64,000 bases of DNA from Mesorhizobium sp. M8A.F.Ca.ET.218.01.1.1 (GCF_004791165.1 NZ_SRUZ01000001.1:416382-480381); one strand, 5' to 3'; counted from the first letter of the stretch, positions 39,284-48,655 are shown. A program made the numbers and translations. The notes: generated by a model not told the origin, from the sequence alone.

Positions 39284-40360
39284 TCAATTCTCGGCGCCAA
39301 GGCCGCGCGCCAGCTTGGCGTCCCGGTCATAGGCCCTGACGATTTCAGCCACCAGCGGATGGCGAACGACGTCGACATCGTTGAAGCGCACGGTTACCGC
39401 GCCTGCAACACCGTCAAGGACACGCAAAGCCTCGACCAGGCCCGATTTGGTGCTCGGAGGAAGATCGATCTGGGTCGGATCGCCGGTGACGATCATGCGC
39501 GAGTTCTCGCCGAGACGGGTGAGAAACATCTTCATCTGCATCGGCGTGGTGTTCTGCGCCTCGTCCAGGATCACCGCGGCATGCGCCAGCGTGCGGCCGC
39601 GCATGAAGGCTAGCGGCGCGATCTCGATCACTTCGGCCGCAATGGCGCGCTCGACCTTGTCGGCCGGCATCATGTCGTAAAGCGCGTCGTAGAGCGGGCG
39701 CAGATACGGATCGACCTTCTCCTTCATATCGCCCGGCAGGAAGCCCAGCCGTTCGCCGGCTTCGACTGCCGGCCGCGACAGGATGATGCGCTCGACCATG
39801 CCACGCTCGAGCAGCATCGCCGCATGCGCCACCGCCAGGTAGGTCTTGCCGGTGCCGGCCGGACCGATGCCGAACACCAGCTCCGAACGCTCCAGCGCCC
39901 GCATATAGGCGTCCTGGTTGAGCGAACGGGCATAGATCGTCTTCTTGCGGGTGGCGATCTGGGCGGCGGAAACCTTGCCCTTGCGCTCCAGTGTCGGCAG
40001 TGTGAGCTGGTCGTCGGCGGCGATAGCCATGCGAACGGCACCGTCGACATCGGACTGGCCGATATCGACGCCTTTCTGCAGGATGCCGTAGAGATTGTCC
40101 AAGGCACGGCGCGCCTGTTCGGCGGCGGACGCCGATCCTTTGATGGTCAGCTGGTTGCCGCGCGAACGGATATCGACGCCGAGTTTCTGCTCGAGCCGGG
40201 CGAGGTTTTCGTCGAACTGGCCGTAAAGGGCGCTGGCAAGCTTATTGTTGTCGAAAGTCAGAACGATGTGCGCCATGTCAGAAGCCCCGGATGCCGGTAC
40301 CGGGGGCAGATTCTTCAGCTCCGCTGCGCTCAACCGTCTCTCCTCATCTGCCGAGACCAT
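39284..40360 (-). CDS. PhoH-like ATPase (YbeZ)
   Basis: The 358-residue product combines an N-terminal KH-like segment (NLARLEQKLGVDIRSRGNQ) with a PhoH ATPase domain: Walker A VFGIGPAGTGKTYLAVAHA, ILSRPAVEAGERLGFLPGD, Walker B AHAAVILDEAQNTTPMQMK and IVTGDPTQIDLP. YbeZ partners YbeY, encoded immediately downstream. The start ATG 40360 overlaps the miaB stop as ATGA, giving tight coupling; a shorter start at MAHIVLTFDNNK is also possible. Confidence 0.93.
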   Translation of the reverse strand: MVSADEERRLSAAELKNLPPVPASGASDMAHIVLTFDNNKLASALYGQFDENLARLEQKLGVDIRSRGNQLTIKGSASAAEQARRALDNLYGILQKGVDIGQSDVDGAVRMAIAADDQLTLPTLERKGKVSAAQIATRKKTIYARSLNQDAYMRALERSELVFGIGPAGTGKTYLAVAHAAMLLERGMVERIILSRPAVEAGERLGFLPGDMKEKVDPYLRPLYDALYDMMPADKVERAIAAEVIEIAPLAFMRGRTLAHAAVILDEAQNTTPMQMKMFLTRLGENSRMIVTGDPTQIDLPPSTKSGLVEALRVLDGVAGAVTVRFNDVDVVRHPLVAEIVRAYDRDAKLARGLGAEN

Positions 40361-41769
40361 CAGGCCAATTCGGCGAACAGGCTGTTGTAGCCCGTCTTCG
40401 TGATTCGCACCTTGATAATGTCACCGATTTCGCCGGCCTTTTCATCAACAATAACCGGCTGCAGCCAAGGCGAGCGGCCGACCTTCTGGCCGGCCTGACG
40501 GCCGGGCTTCTCGATCAGCGTATCGATGGTGCTGCCGACCAGGCTCGAGCCGAAATCCTGCTGTTGTTTCAGCAGCAATGCCTGCAGGCGCTGCAAGCGC
40601 TCGTCCTTGACCGTTTCCGGCACGTGGTCAGGCATGTCGGCCCCCGGCGTGCCGGGACGCGGCGAATATTTGAACGAGAAGGCCGAGGCGTAGTTCACCT
40701 GGCGCACCAGTTCCATGGTCGCCTCGAAATCGGCCTCGGTCTCGCCGGGGAAACCGACGATGAAGTCGCCCGACAGCGCGATATCGGGGCGCGCGGCACG
40801 GATGCGGTCGAGCAGCGCCAGATAGTCCTTGGCCGTATGCCTGCGGTTCATCGCCTTCAGAATGCGGTTTGAGCCCGATTGCACCGGCAGATGCAGATAG
40901 GGCATCAGCGACGGCAGGTCGCGGTGCGCCGCGATCAATTCGTCGTCCATGTCGCGCGGATGGCTGGTGGTGTAGCGCAACCGCGCCAGGCCGGGGATTT
41001 CAGACAACCGGAACAGCAGGCGGCCGAGACCCCATTCCGCGCCATTATCGCCCTCGCCATGCCAGGCGTTGACGTTCTGGCCGAGCAGCGTCACCTCGCG
41101 CACCCCGGCCTCGGCCAGGCGCTCGGCCTCCGCGACGATCTGCGCCACCGGCCGCGACACTTCCGAGCCTCTCGTATAGGGCACGACGCAGAAGGTGCAG
41201 AACTTGTCGCAGCCTTCCTGGACGGTGAGGAAGGCGGTGACGCCGCGCTTGAGCAACGCGGCGCGCTTCGGCTGCGGCAGATGTTCGAACTTGTCCTCGA
41301 TGGCGTATTCGGTCTCGACGATCTTCTCGCCGCCGCGCACCCGCGCCAGCACATCGGGCAGACGGTGATAAGTCTGCGGACCGATGACCAGGTCGACGGC
41401 CGGCGACCGGCGGATGATCTCGGCGCCCTCGGCCTGTGCCACGCAGCCGGCGACGCCGATCAGCATCTCGCGGCCGGCACCGGCGCGTTCGGCCTTCATG
41501 TCGCGGATGCGGCCGAGTTCGGAATAGACCTTTTCGGCGGCTTTCTCCCTGATGTGGCAGGTGTTGAGCAGCACCAGATCGGCTTCGCCGATGGCATCGG
41601 TCGCGGTATAGCCGTCGGCGGCCAGCGCGTCGGTCATGCGCTGAGAATCATAGACGTTCATCTGGCAGCCATAGGTCTTGATGAAGACCTTCTTCTCTGC
41701 CGTGGCGCGCACCGCCGGCTGTCCGGCCGCAGTGCCGATGTCGTCGCTTTCAATCGTGTTCAAGTCCAT
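40360..41769 (-). CDS. miaB: tRNA-2-methylthio-N6-dimethylallyladenosine synthase MiaB
   Basis: This 469-residue radical-SAM methylthiotransferase acts on tRNA A37. It has the N-terminal UPF0004 domain with three cluster Cys ([23 protein letters not shown]), the radical-SAM motif CDKFCTFC (C-x3-C-x2-C) with [12 protein letters not shown], and a TRAM domain at the C-terminus ([15 protein letters not shown]). ATG 41769 ([12 protein letters not shown]) is chosen over an unsupported extension to 41820. It leads the miaB-phoH-ybeY-corC cluster. Confidence 0.96.
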   Translation of the reverse strand: MDLNTIESDDIGTAAGQPAVRATAEKKVFIKTYGCQMNVYDSQRMTDALAADGYTATDAIGEADLVLLNTCHIREKAAEKVYSELGRIRDMKAERAGAGREMLIGVAGCVAQAEGAEIIRRSPAVDLVIGPQTYHRLPDVLARVRGGEKIVETEYAIEDKFEHLPQPKRAALLKRGVTAFLTVQEGCDKFCTFCVVPYTRGSEVSRPVAQIVAEAERLAEAGVREVTLLGQNVNAWHGEGDNGAEWGLGRLLFRLSEIPGLARLRYTTSHPRDMDDELIAAHRDLPSLMPYLHLPVQSGSNRILKAMNRRHTAKDYLALLDRIRAARPDIALSGDFIVGFPGETEADFEATMELVRQVNYASAFSFKYSPRPGTPGADMPDHVPETVKDERLQRLQALLLKQQQDFGSSLVGSTIDTLIEKPGRQAGQKVGRSPWLQPVIVDEKAGEIGDIIKVRITKTGYNSLFAELA

Positions 41770-41844
41770 CCGGCGGCTTCTAACGCCTTTCCGTGACAAA
41801 AAACAGACGATTCTCGGCATGCGCCGGCTGGCGCCTGCCGGCGG

Positions 41845-42645
41845 CTAACGGCTCGGGAGGGGATCGGCGAGCGCCGCCTGCATCATCTCGCGCACCTGGC
41901 CTTCCATCAGCTTGGCCGTTTCCTTGCGGTTTGAGCCCTTGGCAAAGGCGATCGGTTCGCCGAAATGCACCTCGACGTCGAGCGCGCCCTCGGCCATCAG
42001 CACCTTGAGATGAGGCATCAGGTCCTCGTCGCCGATCCAGGCCGCGATCGGGCGGTGGCGGCGGCCAAGCGGCACGCCGTGCAGGCGCGTGTAGACGATC
42101 GCCACCGGCTGGATGAACACTTCCTGCGCGGCCCCTTCCGAGATCGCCATCGAGGCGGCGCCGAACAACGTGCTCTTGAAGGGCAGGACGATATTGCCGT
42201 CACCGGTCGACCCCTCCGCGAACAGCACCATGGCGTCGCCCTTGGCCATGCGGCTGGCGATCTCGCTGGCCTGGTCGCCCGAGGAGCGCTTGCGCTCACG
42301 CTCGATGAAGACGGTGCGCTGCAGCTTCGACAGCATGCCGATCAGCGGCCAGCCTTCCATGTCGGCCCGGGCGATGAATTTCACATCGGCAAAAGAGCCC
42401 AGCACCATGATGTCGGTCCAGGAGATGTGGTTGGAGGCAACCAGCAACGGACGCTTGTCGGAGAGCGTCCCCTTGACATGGATACGCATGCCGAGCGCCC
42501 GGATGATCAGCCTGTGCCAGATCTTGAGGATGACGGTTTCCGGCCACCAGCCGGTTTTCATCGACAGGATCTGCAGCGGCACGAAAACCAGCGACCCGGC
42601 GACGACGAGGCCCAGCGCCAGGAAAATCCTGATTTTTCCGATCAT
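41845..42645 (-). CDS. 1-acyl-glycerol-3-phosphate acyltransferase (PlsC/OlsA family)
   Basis: The 266-residue membrane-associated acyltransferase has an N-terminal hydrophobic helix (IFLALGLVVAGSLVFVPLQIL). The HX4D motif is in SNHISWTDIMV, the second block KFIARADMEGWPLIG, and block III is changed from the usual FPEGT to LFAEGSTGDG. Blocks I-III identify the PlsC superfamily. It may make phosphatidic acid or, as OlsA in rhizobia, ornithine lipid; the sequence alone does not decide. It lies between rimI and miaB on the same strand. Confidence 0.87.
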   Translation of the reverse strand: MIGKIRIFLALGLVVAGSLVFVPLQILSMKTGWWPETVILKIWHRLIIRALGMRIHVKGTLSDKRPLLVASNHISWTDIMVLGSFADVKFIARADMEGWPLIGMLSKLQRTVFIERERKRSSGDQASEIASRMAKGDAMVLFAEGSTGDGNIVLPFKSTLFGAASMAISEGAAQEVFIQPVAIVYTRLHGVPLGRRHRPIAAWIGDEDLMPHLKVLMAEGALDVEVHFGEPIAFAKGSNRKETAKLMEGQVREMMQAALADPLPSR

Positions 42646-42671
42646 ATGTCCTGGCCCTACCCGATCCCTCG

Positions 42672-43166
42672 CTAGCGAAGATCGCGGCGCATGACAAGCG
42701 CGCCGGTCGGGCCGCGATCGGGCGACTTGTAGTAATCCGGACGCTTGCCGACTTCCCGAAAACCCAGCCGACGATAGAGGGCGATCGCGGCGGCATTGGT
42801 CTCGTCGACCTCGAGGAACAGCGCCTCGGCGCGCTGCGAATGCAGTTCGCGCAGCACGGCGTCCATCAACTGCCAGCCCAGGCCTTGGCGGCGATGCGAC
42901 CGCGCCACCGCGACGGTCAGGATTTCACCTTCGCCCGCGGCCAGCCGAGCGAGGACGAAGCCAACAGGCGGCTTGGCGCCTTGCCCCGTTTCGCGGGCGG
43001 CATAACCGAACACGGTGTCCTGTTCGAGCAAGGCGGCGAACTCACCGTCGGTCCATGGGCGGACAAAATCCTCGCGGTGCAGTACCGATATAGCGGGGCT
43101 GTCGGTGATCCTGAGCGGCTCGAGCGCGTAGTCCCGGCGACGCGATTGGAGAAAAGGTATGCGCAT
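42672..43166 (-). CDS. rimI: GNAT acetyltransferase, RimI-like
   Basis: The 164-residue product has EILTVAVARSHRRQGLGWQLMDAVL (motif A), ALFLEVDETNAAAIALYRRLGFREVGKRPDYY, which is diagnostic for RimI (N-terminal acetylation of S18 and others). ATG 43166 (MRIPFLQSRRRDYALEP) is chosen; the open frame extends far upstream through a repeat element. It follows tsaB, the usual rhizobial pairing, but the two are separated by a palindromic intergenic repeat. Confidence 0.88.
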   Translation of the reverse strand: MRIPFLQSRRRDYALEPLRITDSPAISVLHREDFVRPWTDGEFAALLEQDTVFGYAARETGQGAKPPVGFVLARLAAGEGEILTVAVARSHRRQGLGWQLMDAVLRELHSQRAEALFLEVDETNAAAIALYRRLGFREVGKRPDYYKSPDRGPTGALVMRRDLR

Positions 43167-43186
43167 CAACTCTCGTTTTCTCGTCT

Positions 43187-43256
43187 GACCATGATCTCTG
43201 GACAAACGGGGCCGTTTGTCCGCGAAAACCGGCTTCCACTTTTCGGGATCATGGTC
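43187..43256. repeat. Rhizobial intergenic palindromic repeat (RIME-like)
   Basis: The outer inverted repeats are GACCATGATC (43187-43196) and GATCATGGTC (43247-43256). Inside are a perfect hairpin GGACAAACGG-GG-CCGTTTGTCC (43200-43221) and a second stem CGAAAA/TTTTCG around CCGGCTTCCAC. The right half (GAAAACCGGCTTCCACTTTT) closely resembles the mosaic intergenic repeat widespread in Rhizobiales. It sits between tsaB and rimI within a likely operon. Confidence 0.75.
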
Positions 43257-43926
43257 TTTGCCTCGAAAGTATAAACCCGGCCTGCGGCATGGCATCGGCG
43301 CCGCGCAGATAAAGCGGTTTCGGCCTTTCGCCCTGCCCCTTCGCGACAGCAAGCCGGGCGTAGGTGAGAATGTCGGCGGTGGCCGTCCGAGGCCCGATGT
43401 CGAAGGGTCGGCCGGCCGCTTCAGCGATCGGCGTCGCGGCCGTGCCGGCAAGCACCGCGGAACGTTCCGACGCCATGGCCGCCGCATTCGCAAGCGTGGC
43501 CACGGCCGGACCGTAAGTCAAAACTGACATTTCATCGTAGAGAGCGGCATGGATTTCCTCCCGTCCGGCATCGAGCGCCGCCAGCACGGCACGGCCTGGA
43601 AATGCGGTTGCCGCCTCGGCGGCCAGCGCTTCGAGCGTCGTTACCCCGATTGCCGGCACCTTGAGCGCCAGCGCCAGGCCGCGCGCGGTCGACACGCCGA
43701 CACGCAGGCCGGTGAAGGAACCGGGGCCGACGGAGACGGCGATGGCGCCAAGGCCGGCGTAGTCGGTCGCGCCGGCCCTCAACGCCCCTGCAATGACGGC
43801 CATCAGGTGCTCGGCATGGCCTTTGCCCAGATCAAGCACCGAACGGCCGAGTTCCTGCCCACCCGCCGCGTCGTAGACGCAGGCGGCGCAGAGGCTGGCG
43901 GCACAGTCGATGGCGAGTACCTTCAT
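43249..43926 (-). CDS. tsaB: tRNA threonylcarbamoyladenosine biosynthesis protein TsaB
   Basis: The 225-residue ASKHA-fold protein partners TsaD and TsaE in t6A37 synthesis. It begins MKVLAIDCAASLCAACVYD and contains VSVGPGSFTGLRVGVSTARGLAL, the TsaB hallmark, and the C-terminal KPLYLRGADA. ATG 43926 is chosen over an upstream in-frame start at 43995. Its 3' end overlaps the repeat element by a few bases (43249-43256), so the last codons are repeat-derived. rimI follows. Confidence 0.93.
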   Translation of the reverse strand: MKVLAIDCAASLCAACVYDAAGGQELGRSVLDLGKGHAEHLMAVIAGALRAGATDYAGLGAIAVSVGPGSFTGLRVGVSTARGLALALKVPAIGVTTLEALAAEAATAFPGRAVLAALDAGREEIHAALYDEMSVLTYGPAVATLANAAAMASERSAVLAGTAATPIAEAAGRPFDIGPRTATADILTYARLAVAKGQGERPKPLYLRGADAMPQAGFILSRQRP

Positions 43927-44034
43927 GAAACGACCGGTTCCTAGAAACAACTCCCTGTGCCCGCCACAGCGCGCAACCGCAAGGGTATAGTGCACAATTT
44001 GTTAAGCGGCTTCGGTTTGGGCTGGCAGAAGAGC

Positions 44035-45141
44035 TTATGCCGCCTGCTCTATGCGCAGCATGTGATTGTCCCAGACATAGTCTGGCTCCGACCGCGTGGC
44101 ACCACTGTCCTCGATGATCTCGCCGGCGCCCGTTGTGGCCATGAACCCGGCCCCGTCAGGGGCCACGCCGCAGACCTCGACCAGCGTATTGGAGGAGACG
44201 ACCCCGCCGCTGCCCGCATCGATGACGACCAGCGAATTGCCCTCTGGCGAGGATACGGCAACGGTACCGGCAACAGGATTGGCGGCGACCGAGCCGATAT
44301 AGTTGCGGAAGCCGGACAGCACATTCTGCGGCATGTCGAGCAAAGCCAGATCCTTGTCACGCGCGGCGCGGCCGACCAGCAGCGGACGATCGGCGCCGGG
44401 GCCCCGGTACTGGCAACCGAACCAGACGGTGCCGGACCAGTCGGCATCCATGTGGCGGATCGACAGCTGGTGCAGTGCAGCCGGCAATTCATGTTTTTCG
44501 ATCAGATCCCCGGTGACGCGGTCGACCAGCACATAGGACGGTTTCATGGTGGCGATGTTGAGCTCGGCGCGGCCAAAGTCAGGATGGGTCTCGATGCCGC
44601 CATTGGCGACCGCGATCGTCCTGCCGTCGCCCAAGAGCAGAAGTTCGTGCGGACCCATGCCGTAGGTGGGGAATTCGCCGATGCGATTGAATTTCGCCCG
44701 CGCGTCATAGACGCCGACCACGCCGGCCGCGTTGTCGAAATCGTTCTCGGTGGCGTAGAGCAACGCGCCGTCGGGCGAGAACACGCCATGGCCGAAGAAA
44801 TGCCGGCCGGCGATGCTGGCGATGGTCAGCGGAGCGTCGCGCCCGGAGTGATCGAACACGACGGCGAAGGTGCCGGGCTGGCGGGCGAAAACCACCGAAC
44901 GCCTCGATACGGGATCGAAGGTGACGTCGTGGCCGCGATCGGGCAGGTCGATCGCATGCAGCACCTTGCCGGCCTCGGACAGGACGGCGGCGCCAAAACT
45001 GCCATCGCGCTTGACGAAGGCGGTGGCAAAGACGGCATCCGCAGCAAGCGTGGTTGCCCAGGCTGAGGGCGTCACCGCGGCGGCAAAGCCGATGCCGGCG
45101 GCCCTGAGGAAATCGCGGCGATCGATGAGCAATCTCTTCAT
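44035..45141 (-). CDS. DUF1513 protein with Tat signal
   Basis: The 368-residue product begins MKRLLIDRRDFLRAAG, a Tat signal (RRDFL), followed by a hydrophobic region with likely cleavage near TPSAWATT. The mature part has beta-propeller-like repeats (HGVFSPDGALLYATENDFD, ANGGIETHPDFGR, VSSPEGNSLVVIDAGSGG), typical of DUF1513. This family regularly co-occurs with imelysin and di-haem oxidoreductase genes. It starts 2 bases after the second imelysin stop, so it is the last gene of the iron operon. Export by Tat suggests folding or cofactor binding in the cytoplasm first. Molecular function is unknown. Confidence 0.88.
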   Translation of the reverse strand: MKRLLIDRRDFLRAAGIGFAAAVTPSAWATTLAADAVFATAFVKRDGSFGAAVLSEAGKVLHAIDLPDRGHDVTFDPVSRRSVVFARQPGTFAVVFDHSGRDAPLTIASIAGRHFFGHGVFSPDGALLYATENDFDNAAGVVGVYDARAKFNRIGEFPTYGMGPHELLLLGDGRTIAVANGGIETHPDFGRAELNIATMKPSYVLVDRVTGDLIEKHELPAALHQLSIRHMDADWSGTVWFGCQYRGPGADRPLLVGRAARDKDLALLDMPQNVLSGFRNYIGSVAANPVAGTVAVSSPEGNSLVVIDAGSGGVVSSNTLVEVCGVAPDGAGFMATTGAGEIIEDSGATRSEPDYVWDNHMLRIEQAA

Positions 45142-45143
45142 GC

Positions 45144-46223
45144 TCAGTCCCCATCCAGCGACGAGAAGCCGGCTGTCAGGCCGAATTCGGCGGTCAGCCT
45201 GGTGCCGATCAGGGTCGACAGGCTGGAGGTGATCAGGACGAGATGATCGAGTTTTTCGCGCAGCGCCGGATCAGCGAGCGCCCTGTCGATCGGGCCTTGG
45301 ACGGCCTTGGCAGCCGCAACGCCGTTGACCAGCTGGATGTGGATCGATTCCGCCATCCAACGCGCATCCGGCGGCAGCGCGTCGCCAAGCTTCGACACCT
45401 GAAACAGCGCATCGATGCCGGCCAGATTTCCAGCCAGCGCATTGGCGGTGTTTTGCGAACGCCAGTAGATCGCCTGTTTTGGCTTGTCGGCGTCGGGCGT
45501 AGCGCCCAGAAAGCCTTTGAGGCGGACATCCCGGACCATTTCCAGCTCGTTGATGAAGACGCCGACCAGTTCGGTGACTGTTTCGTTGCCATCGCGATAG
45601 AGCGCATTCTGCGGCCCCGGATTGGCCCAGAGTGCCGCGAAGCCGTCCGGTTTGCTCCAGGCCGCGCTGACATCGGCGGCGATGGTTTCGATGTTGCCTG
45701 CAACGGACGCGCCATAAGCGCAGCGATAGGGTTCGTCCTTGCCCGTCAAGGCATCGGCGCCGTCGCCGTAAAGCACGAATTCCAGCGCGCCGAGCCCCTG
45801 CATGGCAACGCTCTTGTCGGCAAGCTGCGCAGGATCGGTGGCGGTGGAATCCTTGCCCGACAGCGCCGCCTGCACCTGTTTCAGACCGATGCTCTTGCGG
45901 TCCGGCCAGAACAGCATGCGCTCCGCCCTGTTGTTCTCCTTGATCGGCCCGAAACCGATGATCTCGGCCGATGACCAGGCATAGACGGTAGCCGAGAACG
46001 CCGCGCGCGCCGCATCAAGCTCCCCTTGCGAGGGCGCCTCGCAGAGCTTGTGCATCGCCTTGGCGAGGGCTTCCGTATGCTGGTGCAGATCGGCATAGGC
46101 CGGGCGGACAAAACCGTCGATCGCGCGCTGGACGACGTCCGTGGCTTTGACCGCGGCCGATGCGGGCAATGCGGCCAGTAGAACCAGCGGAAGAACGAGA
46201 ACCAGCGCGAAACGCTTCAGCAT
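45144..46223 (-). CDS. Imelysin-family periplasmic protein (second copy)
   Basis: The 359-residue product has a signal peptide (LVLVLPLVLLAALPASAA) and an imelysin/M75 domain: RAIDGFVRPAYADLHQHTEALAKAM at the start, GFGPIKENNRAERMLFWPD, and LGALEFVLYGDGADAL. In this copy the GxHxxE metal motif is replaced by QGLGALEFVL, so the His is missing and metal binding through this motif is doubtful. ATG 46223 overlaps the di-haem gene stop (ATGA). It is probably a periplasmic partner of the DUF1513 and DUF1111 proteins. Confidence 0.88.
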   Translation of the reverse strand: MLKRFALVLVLPLVLLAALPASAAVKATDVVQRAIDGFVRPAYADLHQHTEALAKAMHKLCEAPSQGELDAARAAFSATVYAWSSAEIIGFGPIKENNRAERMLFWPDRKSIGLKQVQAALSGKDSTATDPAQLADKSVAMQGLGALEFVLYGDGADALTGKDEPYRCAYGASVAGNIETIAADVSAAWSKPDGFAALWANPGPQNALYRDGNETVTELVGVFINELEMVRDVRLKGFLGATPDADKPKQAIYWRSQNTANALAGNLAGIDALFQVSKLGDALPPDARWMAESIHIQLVNGVAAAKAVQGPIDRALADPALREKLDHLVLITSSLSTLIGTRLTAEFGLTAGFSSLDGD

Positions 46224-47824
46224 CACAGTGACTCCAGGAATTTGACCAGCGCATCGCGCTCGGTGGCGTTTGCGGCGGCAAAGCGGTCGCGCGCCTTTTG
46301 CGCCTCGCCACCATGCCACAGGATAGCCTCGACCAAAGACCGCGCACGGCCGTCGTGCAGATAGAAGGAATTGCCGTTGACCGTTTCGGTGAGGCCGATC
46401 CCCCATAGCGGCGGGGTGCGCCACTCATTGCCTGTCGCCTCGCCCACGGCCTGGCCGTCGGCAAGGTCCGGCCCCATGTCGTGCAGCAGGAAATCGGAAT
46501 AAGGCCAGATCAGCTGGAACGCCTGCGCCCTGTCGGGCGCATCGCGACGGGTGACGAATTTCGGCGTGTGGCAGGCAACGCAGCCGATTTCGTAAAAGAC
46601 CTTCTTGCCGGCGAGCACATCGGGCGAGGCGAGATCGCGCCGCGCCGGCACCGCCAGGTTCCGCGAATAGAAGGTGACGAGATCCATCACCGGCGCCGGC
46701 GCCTCGGCCGGGCCGAGGCGCGCCTGCACGCCGTTGGGCATGGCGAGGCATTTCTCCTGCGCGGCGGTGCAATCCCCCCAGTGTTTCGGCTCCTCGGGTG
46801 TCGAGATGCCGATGTCGCCGGCAAAGGCGTCCGCGGCCTGCCGGCGGATCGACGCGGCCTGCGCCTTCCAGCCGAAGCGGCCAAGCGTCAGTTCACCGCT
46901 CAGGCCATCACGCACGATGTTCGGCTTGCCGGAGATGCCATCGCCGTCCCTGTCGTCCGGGTCGGCATGGGCCAGAATGTCCGCCGGCGCGATCTGTTCG
47001 ATCAGGCCAAGGCCGATCATGGGCGGCGTCAGGCGCGGCGACAGCGTGGTGCGCGGATCGAGCGGCCCATAGCCAAGATCGTCTACCGCGTAGGTGGGTT
47101 TGCGCAGGGAAATGACGGTGCCGTCCGTCAGCTCCACCTTACGTTCCTGATAGTCGACACGCATGCTGCCCTCGCCCTTGAGGCCAGGGACGGCTAGTTC
47201 CTGCAACTGCGTGCCATAGACCGGGTCCGGGAGATTGAGCAGCCTGTGGTCGGCAAGCGCCGCCTTCTCTTCCGCGCTGCTTGCGTCGCGCGCCAGCCGC
47301 AGGAACATCGAGGTGGTGCCGGCATCGCCTTGTGGCGGCCGGCCACGGCCATCCTTCAGATGGCAGTTCTGGCAGGCCCGTTCGTTGAACAGGGGCCCGA
47401 GTCCGTCCGAGGCCTGCGTCGAGGATGGCGACGACACCCAATTCTTGCGGAAAAGCGCGTTGCCGAGCTTGAAGGTGCCTTCTTCCTCGAAGGTGAGGTT
47501 GACTGACGATTGCGAGAAGGAATCACGGCTGACGTCCTTCCGCGAGGTGCCGGCGCCACCTTGCATCAGTTCGAAGGGCTCGGGTTTGGAGAAATCCGTG
47601 GTCGGCCTGCTGACGGCGGTGACGCGCGCCTGATCCTTGGCATTGAGGTCGGTGCGCGAAGTGGCGAGGCCGGCGGGTTGAAGGTCGCCGGCGATGGCGG
47701 AGGATGTCAGCGCCAGCATGAAAATGATGCCGCGCCGACCAGCCGATATGGCTGGTGTTTTCCGGAGGGGCAGCGGGGCTTTTGCCCGCCGCAAGCGGCG
47801 CGGGAAGTCTAAGAGGCGCCGCAT
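46223..47824 (-). CDS. Di-haem oxidoreductase (DUF1111, thiol oxidoreductase/peroxidase-like)
   Basis: The 533-residue exported protein has a basic N-terminal extension and signal (RRGIIFMLALTSSAIAGD). Two CxxCH haem-attachment sites, RACQNCHLKDG (about residue 153) and EIGCVACHTPKF (about residue 413), define the DUF1111 di-haem family related to MauG/CcpA peroxidases. DPDDRDGDGISGKPN resembles a calcium-binding loop. The domain is periplasmic. In the imelysin operon it could oxidise Fe2+ or detoxify peroxide, in the way EfeB works in EfeUOB; this is inference. A shorter start inside the extension is possible. Confidence 0.9.
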   Translation of the reverse strand: MRRLLDFPRRLRRAKAPLPLRKTPAISAGRRGIIFMLALTSSAIAGDLQPAGLATSRTDLNAKDQARVTAVSRPTTDFSKPEPFELMQGGAGTSRKDVSRDSFSQSSVNLTFEEEGTFKLGNALFRKNWVSSPSSTQASDGLGPLFNERACQNCHLKDGRGRPPQGDAGTTSMFLRLARDASSAEEKAALADHRLLNLPDPVYGTQLQELAVPGLKGEGSMRVDYQERKVELTDGTVISLRKPTYAVDDLGYGPLDPRTTLSPRLTPPMIGLGLIEQIAPADILAHADPDDRDGDGISGKPNIVRDGLSGELTLGRFGWKAQAASIRRQAADAFAGDIGISTPEEPKHWGDCTAAQEKCLAMPNGVQARLGPAEAPAPVMDLVTFYSRNLAVPARRDLASPDVLAGKKVFYEIGCVACHTPKFVTRRDAPDRAQAFQLIWPYSDFLLHDMGPDLADGQAVGEATGNEWRTPPLWGIGLTETVNGNSFYLHDGRARSLVEAILWHGGEAQKARDRFAAANATERDALVKFLESL

Positions 47825-47836
47825 TCCCGCATATCC

Positions 47837-48322
47837 TTAGTCCGCCTCGTCCGCCGATGCGGCGTTGAGCTGGCCGTATTTTTCCTCGCCGATCGAGGCC
47901 AGCAGGTCGAGCTGCGTCTCGAGGAAGTCGATATGGCTTTCCTCATCGGTCAGCAGTTCCTCGAACAGTTTCATCGTCACGTAGTCGCCCGCTTCCTCGC
48001 AGATTTCGCGCGAGCGCTTGTAAGCAGTGCGCGCGTCATACTCACCGGCAAGGTCGGATTCGAGTACTTCCTTGACGTTCTGGCCGATGCGCAGCGGCGC
48101 CAGGGACTGCAGGTTGGGGTGGCCTTCAAGGAAGATGATGCGGGCGACCAGTTTGTCGGCGTGGTGCATCTCCTCGATCGATTCCGCCCGCTCCTTCTTG
48201 GCCAGCTTGGCGTATCCCCAATCCTCGAGCAGACGGAAATGCACCCAATACTGGTTGACGGCGCCGAGCTCCAGAAAAAGAGCCTCGTTAAGCCGCTCGA
48301 TGATCTGTGGTTCGCCTTTCAT
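47837..48322 (-). CDS. bfr: Bacterioferritin
   Basis: The 161-residue haem ferritin is a 24-mer iron store. Ferroxidase ligands are visible in [14 protein letters not shown] (Glu18), [15 protein letters not shown] (Glu51 and His54), [12 protein letters not shown] (Glu94) and [15 protein letters not shown] (Glu127 and His130). Met52 of the haem-binding site (EEMHHA) is kept. The start ATG 48322 lies inside the 3' end of bfd, a 35-base overlap. Bfr stores iron as Fe3+ and releases it on reduction by Bfd. Confidence 0.95.
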   Translation of the reverse strand: MKGEPQIIERLNEALFLELGAVNQYWVHFRLLEDWGYAKLAKKERAESIEEMHHADKLVARIIFLEGHPNLQSLAPLRIGQNVKEVLESDLAGEYDARTAYKRSREICEEAGDYVTMKLFEELLTDEESHIDFLETQLDLLASIGEEKYGQLNAASADEAD

Positions 48323-48599
48323 GGGCTCTGCTCCCGTATTGGACGCGCAGGCCTCTGACGCGATCCAGATGTGAAACGATGTCCACGCCGCTCGCCTGCG
48401 AGCGGGCGTGGTAGTTCTCGGTGACCCGAATGATCGTTTCGACCACATTTGGGAAGCAGCCGCAACAGCGGCCACGTTTGTGCATGGCGTGATAGACCTT
48501 TGCCGGCACGATGAGCTGCCAGGGATCCTGATCCAGCAGGCCGATGATCGTCTGCTCGATCTCCTTTTCGGTGATGATGTTGCAATGGCAGATCAGCAT
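48288..48599 (-). CDS. bfd: Bacterioferritin-associated ferredoxin, extended
   Basis: The 103-residue product begins [18 protein letters not shown] and contains [17 protein letters not shown], giving the four Cys (C-x-C and C-x2-C) that hold the [2Fe-2S] cluster of BFD domains. Classical Bfd is about 64 residues; this one has an extra C-terminal tail of roughly 35 residues that overlaps bfr by 35 bases. It delivers electrons to the bacterioferritin haem for iron release. The overlap suggests coupled translation with bfr. The extension may simply be a late stop codon. Confidence 0.9.
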   Translation of the reverse strand: MLICHCNIITEKEIEQTIIGLLDQDPWQLIVPAKVYHAMHKRGRCCGCFPNVVETIIRVTENYHARSQASGVDIVSHLDRVRGLRVQYGSRAHERRTTDHRAA

Positions 48600-48615
48600 T
48601 TCGTCGCTCTGGCTG

Positions 48616-48636
48616 ACGGCGCCCGTGCGGCGCCGT
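48616..48636 (-). promoter_or_regulatory. Hairpin between irpA-like imelysin and bfd
   Basis: ACGGCGCC (48616-48623) and GGCGCCGT (48629-48636) form an 8-bp perfect stem with a 5-base loop in the 56-base gap before bfd. It has no U tract. It may protect the upstream imelysin message and set different expression for the two halves of the operon. Confidence 0.5.
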
Positions 48637-48655
48637 TTGGCTGCGGATGGCAGGC

